Assembly (NCBI RefSeq): GCF_014982715.1
Contig: NZ_JADCJY010000001.1
Span: forward strand, 496,001 to 560,000
Length of the DNA: 64,000 nt
Origin: Gallalistipes aquisgranensis
Lineage (GTDB): Bacteria; Bacteroidota; Bacteroidia; Bacteroidales; Rikenellaceae
Reading direction: 5' to 3'
Shown here in pieces: positions 60,942 to 64,000 of this stretch. Each line of letters opens with the position of its first letter. Positions within the stretch are counted from its first letter, which is position 1. The notes under the pieces were generated by a model. It saw nothing but the letters and a program-made list of their open reading frames with translations, had not been told where the DNA came from and did not search any database. The position numbers and the translations under genes were made by a program.

Positions 60942-61124
60942 CTATTCGGCTTTCTTTTCTACGGCCAGTTTACCGCGGTAGAAACCGCACTCGGGGCATA
61001 CTCGATGGTACAGGACGGCCGAACCGCAGTTGGAGCAGACGGCCACCGTGGGAACTTCCGCCTTGTAGTGGGTTCTTCTTTTATCTCTCCGGGTCGAGGA
61101 GACTTTGTGCTTAGGATGTGCCAT
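60942..61124 (-). CDS. rpmF: 50S ribosomal protein L32
   Basis: A 60-residue protein beginning MAHPKHKVSSTRRDKRRTHYK, with a four-cysteine zinc ribbon (CSNC at 30-33, CPEC near 44-47) that marks the zinc-binding form of L32. It lies 36 bases after the yceD stop and 27 bases before plsX, in the conserved order. Confidence 0.97.
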   Translation of the reverse strand: MAHPKHKVSSTRRDKRRTHYKAEVPTVAVCSNCGSAVLYHRVCPECGFYRGKLAVEKKAE

Positions 61125-61160
61125 GGTTGAAAATGAATTATAAGTTTGACTTTATGTTCT

Positions 61161-61721
61161 CTATTCCATTTGGTCTTTCAGCGCTTTCAGCTTTTCGAAC
61201 TCGGGATTGGGGGCTCCGTGCTCCGCAGCTTCCTGCTCGATGCGCCCGAACTCCTCCGGGGTTACGATCCGGAAGCGGGCGAGCATCTCCGGATTGCATG
61301 TGGGGCGGCCGTTTTCGTCCGTCGGATGCACCCGCTGATAAGGAAGGCTCAGGCAGATGCTTTCGTAGATGTACTGGGCCAGATTCACCTCGGTTTCGGC
61401 CGGTGAGAGCCACATGACCTCGCCGTCGTACTCTTCCTGCGTCTCCGAAAAACGGACGACCAACTCTCCCCGGTAGTGCACCGGAAGCGTGCAGTCCTCC
61501 AGACAGCGGTCGCACTCCACGGTCACCTCCCCGTCGATCTCCACCTCCAGGGTCAGCAGCGCGGAACCCCTGTCAAGCTCAACTTCCACGCGGGCACGGC
61601 CCCGTTTGATCTCGGAGTTCTCGAACGCCTCGAAGAAACGGTCGTCCACTTCGAATTCGAAACGGTGTTTGCCGGTGCTGAGCCCTTTGTAGGGTATGGC
61701 GTATTTTTTCAAAATATCCAC
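61161..61721 (-). CDS. yceD: YceD (DUF177)-family protein
   Basis: A 186-residue protein of the DUF177/YceD family linked to 23S rRNA processing or large-subunit assembly. The core has VTVECDRCLEDCTLPV (the two-Cys C-x2-C-x3-C pattern) and NLAQYIYESICLSLP, and ends with ALKDQME. The frame is open to 61883 with no ATG near the core; a GTG at 61721 (VDILKKYAIPYKGL) lies 20 bases after the promoter at 61742 and fits the family start, so it is chosen. First gene of the rpmF-plsX-fabH unit. Confidence 0.88.
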   Translation of the reverse strand: MDILKKYAIPYKGLSTGKHRFEFEVDDRFFEAFENSEIKRGRARVEVELDRGSALLTLEVEIDGEVTVECDRCLEDCTLPVHYRGELVVRFSETQEEYDGEVMWLSPAETEVNLAQYIYESICLSLPYQRVHPTDENGRPTCNPEMLARFRIVTPEEFGRIEQEAAEHGAPNPEFEKLKALKDQME

Positions 61722-61741
61722 TTCTGTCCGAAAATAGAGCA

Positions 61742-61772
61742 CAAAGGTAAAAATTATTACTGTAATTACAAA
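61742..61772 (-). promoter_or_regulatory. Promoter of the yceD-rpmF-plsX-fabH operon
   Basis: On the minus strand: -33 TTTG (61769-61772), a 19-base spacer and TACCTTTG (61742-61749), the textbook Bacteroidetes pattern. It places transcription just ahead of GTG 61721. Confidence 0.85.
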
Positions 61773-61869
61773 GTTTTCGTTACTTTTATCGGCTGAACAT
61801 CCCCTGCATAAGGGCTTCCGTTCCTTGCAGGATATTTGCAGGCGATGTTCCGGACCGGAAACGAAATCT

Positions 61870-62295
61870 ATGGAAGAAAGCATCTACCGAGTGCGCCTTC
61901 TGTGCGATTACGAGCAGTGGTGGCGCTACAACATATTCATGACGGTGGTGGAGTACGACGTCGGGAACCGGCAAACGGGATACCGCAACTTCATCGACCG
62001 CGTCTACGACGTGGACGATGGCAGTGACGACCGTACCGCTCCCGAGGGATACACCAACGACCGCGGGGCCGAGATCACGACCGGCCCCTGCCACCGTATC
62101 GAGATTTACCTGTATGTCATCGCCAACACCTTTCCCTCTTCGGTGGTGATCCGCGATTCGCCGCCTTTTCAGGCACGGCTGGTGGTGGAGCGCGATGGGC
62201 AGCCGGCGGTCGACCGTCTCTGGGACGTGAACCAGTGGGGCGGGCTGACGCTGGTGGGGTTCCCGGTCGGAGGCCCGGACCTGCCCGGTGTCTGA
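61870..62295 (+). CDS. Hypothetical protein, possible SH3/beta-barrel fold
   Basis: A 141-residue acidic protein from the ATG at 61870 (an earlier ATG at 61825 is less likely). It is rich in aromatic and charged residues (YRVRLLCDYEQWWRYNIFMTVVEYD; HRIEIYLYVIANTFPSSVVIRD), with no signal peptide or membrane segment. I do not recognise a family. It is divergent from the yceD operon and precedes hsp20 by about 210 bases. Confidence 0.6.
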   Translation: MEESIYRVRLLCDYEQWWRYNIFMTVVEYDVGNRQTGYRNFIDRVYDVDDGSDDRTAPEGYTNDRGAEITTGPCHRIEIYLYVIANTFPSSVVIRDSPPFQARLVVERDGQPAVDRLWDVNQWGGLTLVGFPVGGPDLPGV

Positions 62296-62412
62296 AAATT
62301 TGTCATAATGTGCTGACTGTCAGATGTTAAAATGTCTTGACGGTCATGAAAAAATTGCAGTTTTTCTGTCGTTTCGTCATTTTCTCCGGACTGGGTCCCC
62401 GTTTTCGGGCGG

Positions 62413-62428
62413 TGGCACAGAATTTGAA
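62413..62428 (+). promoter_or_regulatory. Sigma-54-like promoter element before hsp20
   Basis: TGGCAC at 62413-62418, five bases, then TTGAA at 62424-62428. This matches the sigma-54 consensus TGGCACnnnnnTTGCW except that the C of the invariant GC is A. It would start transcription near 62440 and give a 65-base leader. The mismatch makes it doubtful. Confidence 0.3.
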
Positions 62429-62493
62429 CTTTCCCTATGCGAAAGCGGCCCGCAGGGGCTGCGGAAACAAAAGGAATGTTTAACTAAAATTAT

Positions 62494-62499
62494 AGGAGG
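62494..62499 (+). promoter_or_regulatory. Strong Shine-Dalgarno site for hsp20
   Basis: AGGAGG, 7 bases before the ATG at 62507. Such perfect sites are rare in Bacteroidetes mRNAs. It fixes the start within a frame open from 62324. Confidence 0.75.
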
Positions 62500-62506
62500 A
62501 TTGATT

Positions 62507-62935
62507 ATGTTACCTATCAGAAGAACCCAGGGGTGGTTACCCGACATCTTCAACGATTTTCTCGACAACGAATGGATGACCCGCGCCAACGTCACGGCGC
62601 CTGCCGTGAACGTCATCGAGACGGAAAAGGACTATAAGGTGGAGATCGCCGCACCGGGCATGAACAAGGGCGATTTCAACGTGAAGATCAACGAAGACAA
62701 CCAGCTGGTCGTCTCCATGGAGAAAAAGGAGGAGAAGAACGAGGACAAGAAGAAGGGCAAGTATCTGCGCCGTGAATTCTCGTACTCGCAGTTCCAGCAG
62801 ACGATGATCCTGCCCGACAACATCGAGCGCGACCGGATCGAGGCCAAAATGGAGAACGGTGTGCTGAACATCGACATTCCGAAGAAGGTGGAGGTTCCCG
62901 AAGCCAAGAAGGAGAAACAGATCGAAGTGAAATAA
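62507..62935 (+). CDS. Hsp20/alpha-crystallin small heat-shock protein
   Basis: A 142-residue chaperone. The alpha-crystallin domain spans about 27-120 with PAVNVIETEKDYKVEIAAPGMNKGDFNVKI and the final A-x-x-x-N-G-V-L motif (AKMENGVLNIDIPK). The C-terminal VPEAKKEKQIEVK replaces the usual I-x-I tail. It holds unfolding proteins under stress. The start at 62507 is fixed by the strong ribosome-binding site; the upstream frame from 62324 is not coding-like. Confidence 0.93.
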   Translation: MLPIRRTQGWLPDIFNDFLDNEWMTRANVTAPAVNVIETEKDYKVEIAAPGMNKGDFNVKINEDNQLVVSMEKKEEKNEDKKKGKYLRREFSYSQFQQTMILPDNIERDRIEAKMENGVLNIDIPKKVEVPEAKKEKQIEVK

Positions 62936-62977
62936 GGTGTTCGTACCGGACGGCGGACGAACTGCCTCGAATCAGTG

Positions 62978-63006
62978 AAAAGGCGCCTGTAAAAGGCGCC
63001 TTTTTT
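62978..63006. terminator. hsp20 terminator, possibly shared with aroC
   Basis: Arms 62978-62987 and 62995-63004 are exact complements around a 7-base loop, with T's from 63001 onward on the plus strand and AAAA on the left arm, so it can act on both strands. Located between hsp20 and the 3' end of the convergent aroC gene. Confidence 0.85.
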
Positions 63007-63185
63007 CGTTTGCTCCGCAAGCGGAGGTACCGTGTCCCCTCTGCAACATACGTCCCGACGTTTTGTGGGGGCAGGTGGAGTGGGGTGCAGAGGAAAAAGG
63101 GACCGTCGAAGGCCTCCCGTTCATATCCGGGGCTGCGTTTCGGCGGACAGGTGACCGCGGCGGGAAGAAACCCTTTTCTCTGGTT

Positions 63186-64000
63186 TTACGGGCGGTCGAG
63201 CAGCCTCAGGTCGGCCAGCGCGATAGCCACGGCCGATTCGATCACCACCGGGGCGCGCAGGGCGATGCAGGCGTCGTGGCGCCCTCTGATCCGCAGTTCC
63301 TGTACGGTGCCCGTGGTCATGTCGAGGGTCTGCTGGGGGGCGGCGATGCTGGCCGTGGGCTTGACCGCCACGCGTACCACCACCGGGTTGCCGTTGGTGA
63401 TGCCGCCGCAGATGCCGCCCGCGTTGTTGGTGGCCGTCCGGCCCGAAGGATCGACGATCGGGTCGTTGTTCTGCGAGCCGCGCAGGCGGGCGCAGGCGAA
63501 TCCATTCCCGAACTCCACTCCCTTGACGGCCGGTACCGAAAAGAGCAGGTGGCTGATGACGCTCTCCGCCGAATCGAAGAAAGGTTCCCCCAATCCCACG
63601 CCGGCCCCTTCGGCCCGACATTCGATGATGCCGCCCACCGAATCGCTCTCCCGCATGGCATTCTCCACCACTTCGGGCCAGCGTTCAGCGTCGGTGCATC
63701 CCCCGATCTCCAGAATCCGGGAGGTAATCTCCACCCCTTCCAGAATTTTTTTCGCTACCGTACCGGCCACCACCAGCCCGAGCGTGAGCCGTCCGGAGAA
63801 GTGTCCGCCGCCGCGGTAGTCGGCGTAACCGTGGAATTTCTGCCGGGCCACCCAGTCGGCGTGCGAGGGACGCGGGTGGGTCACCAGATTGCGGTAGTCG
63901 TTCGAGAGCGTGTTTTCGTTGGCGAAGACCACCGTAAGCGGAGCCCCCGTGGTCTTCTCCTCGAACAGTCCCGACAGGATCACGGGCCGGTCGCTCTCTT
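63186..64000 (-). CDS. aroC: Chorismate synthase, 3' part (truncated by window edge)
   Basis: About 270 C-terminal residues of chorismate synthase, which converts EPSP to chorismate with reduced FMN in the shikimate pathway. Visible family segments are RPSHADWVARQKF, DYRGGGHFSGRLT and GNGFACARLRGSQNND, IVDPSGRTATNNAGGICGGITNGNP and MTTGTVQELRIRGRHDACIALRAP. The frame stays open at the right edge, with SDRPV before the internal ATG at 63983, so the true start is beyond the window. Confidence 0.97.
   Translation of the reverse strand, partial: ESDRPVILSGLFEEKTTGAPLTVVFANENTLSNDYRNLVTHPRPSHADWVARQKFHGYADYRGGGHFSGRLTLGLVVAGTVAKKILEGVEITSRILEIGGCTDAERWPEVVENAMRESDSVGGIIECRAEGAGVGLGEPFFDSAESVISHLLFSVPAVKGVEFGNGFACARLRGSQNNDPIVDPSGRTATNNAGGICGGITNGNPVVVRVAVKPTASIAAPQQTLDMTTGTVQELRIRGRHDACIALRAPVVIESAVAIALADLRLLDRP

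Overview
The window looks like a chromosomal segment of a gut-type Bacteroidales bacterium. By eye it is GC-rich for that group, which would suit Alistipes/Rikenellaceae; the genus is an inference. Support comes from SusC/SusD and TonB-dependent receptors, a Mfa/Fim-type (type V) fimbrillin operon, lipoprotein signals, phage-type DUF6808 and M15 lysis genes, and many promoters of the Bacteroidetes form (-7 TAnnTTTG, sometimes with a -33 TTTG/TTG 19-20 nt upstream). Shine-Dalgarno sites are mostly absent, with one clear exception (hsp20).

Layout. 1-5.8 kb (+): end of a GH39-like glycosidase, an exported metallophosphoesterase, an orphan TonB receptor and a beta-helix lipoprotein. 5.9-12.2 kb: small metabolic genes (amidohydrolase, MarC, 2-hydroxyacid dehydrogenase, aspartate-dehydrogenase-like protein, outer-membrane barrel, membrane metallophosphoesterase). 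12.3-29.2 kb (-): a polysaccharide-utilisation-type locus read from one promoter at 29.2 kb: exported clan-A glycosidase, two SusC-like receptors, one SusD, an exported aldolase-family protein, SDR, second glycosidase, MFS permease and a fimbrillin-like lipoprotein, followed by an IclR regulator. 29.3-32.1 kb: CAT-anticodon tRNA, coiled-coil lipoprotein, ribosomal protein L31 type B, and a degenerate SLOG/YpsA-like protein.

32.6-42.6 kb (+): a membrane-anchored AraC-type regulator, then a six-gene fimbrial operon (DUF3575, DUF5119, three fimbrillins, a large DUF4906-type protein). Between them lies a 162-bp AT-rich segment flanked by perfect 14-bp inverted repeats. It contains a TACCTTTG -7 box that now points away from the operon. 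I read this as an invertible (phase-variable) promoter in the OFF orientation; it is the most interesting signal here.

42.6-45.9 kb (-): a BASS-family transporter and a Crp/Fnr-thiM-thiE thiamine-salvage operon. 46-50.8 kb (+): two tandem beta-helix (GH28-like) proteins and glutamate decarboxylase. 50.8-56.1 kb: a compact phage-derived tail-fibre/lysis cassette with a divergent HTH gene and no capsid, terminase or integrase. 56.2-57.1 kb: an isoprenylcysteine-methyltransferase-like gene whose 3' end runs out of frame into the remnant of a BASS transporter gene. 57.5-64 kb: SGNH hydrolase, tRNA-Arg(CCT), the yceD-rpmF-plsX-fabH operon, a hypothetical gene, hsp20, and the 3' part of chorismate synthase at the right edge.

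No rRNA, CRISPR array, insertion sequence or integrase was seen.
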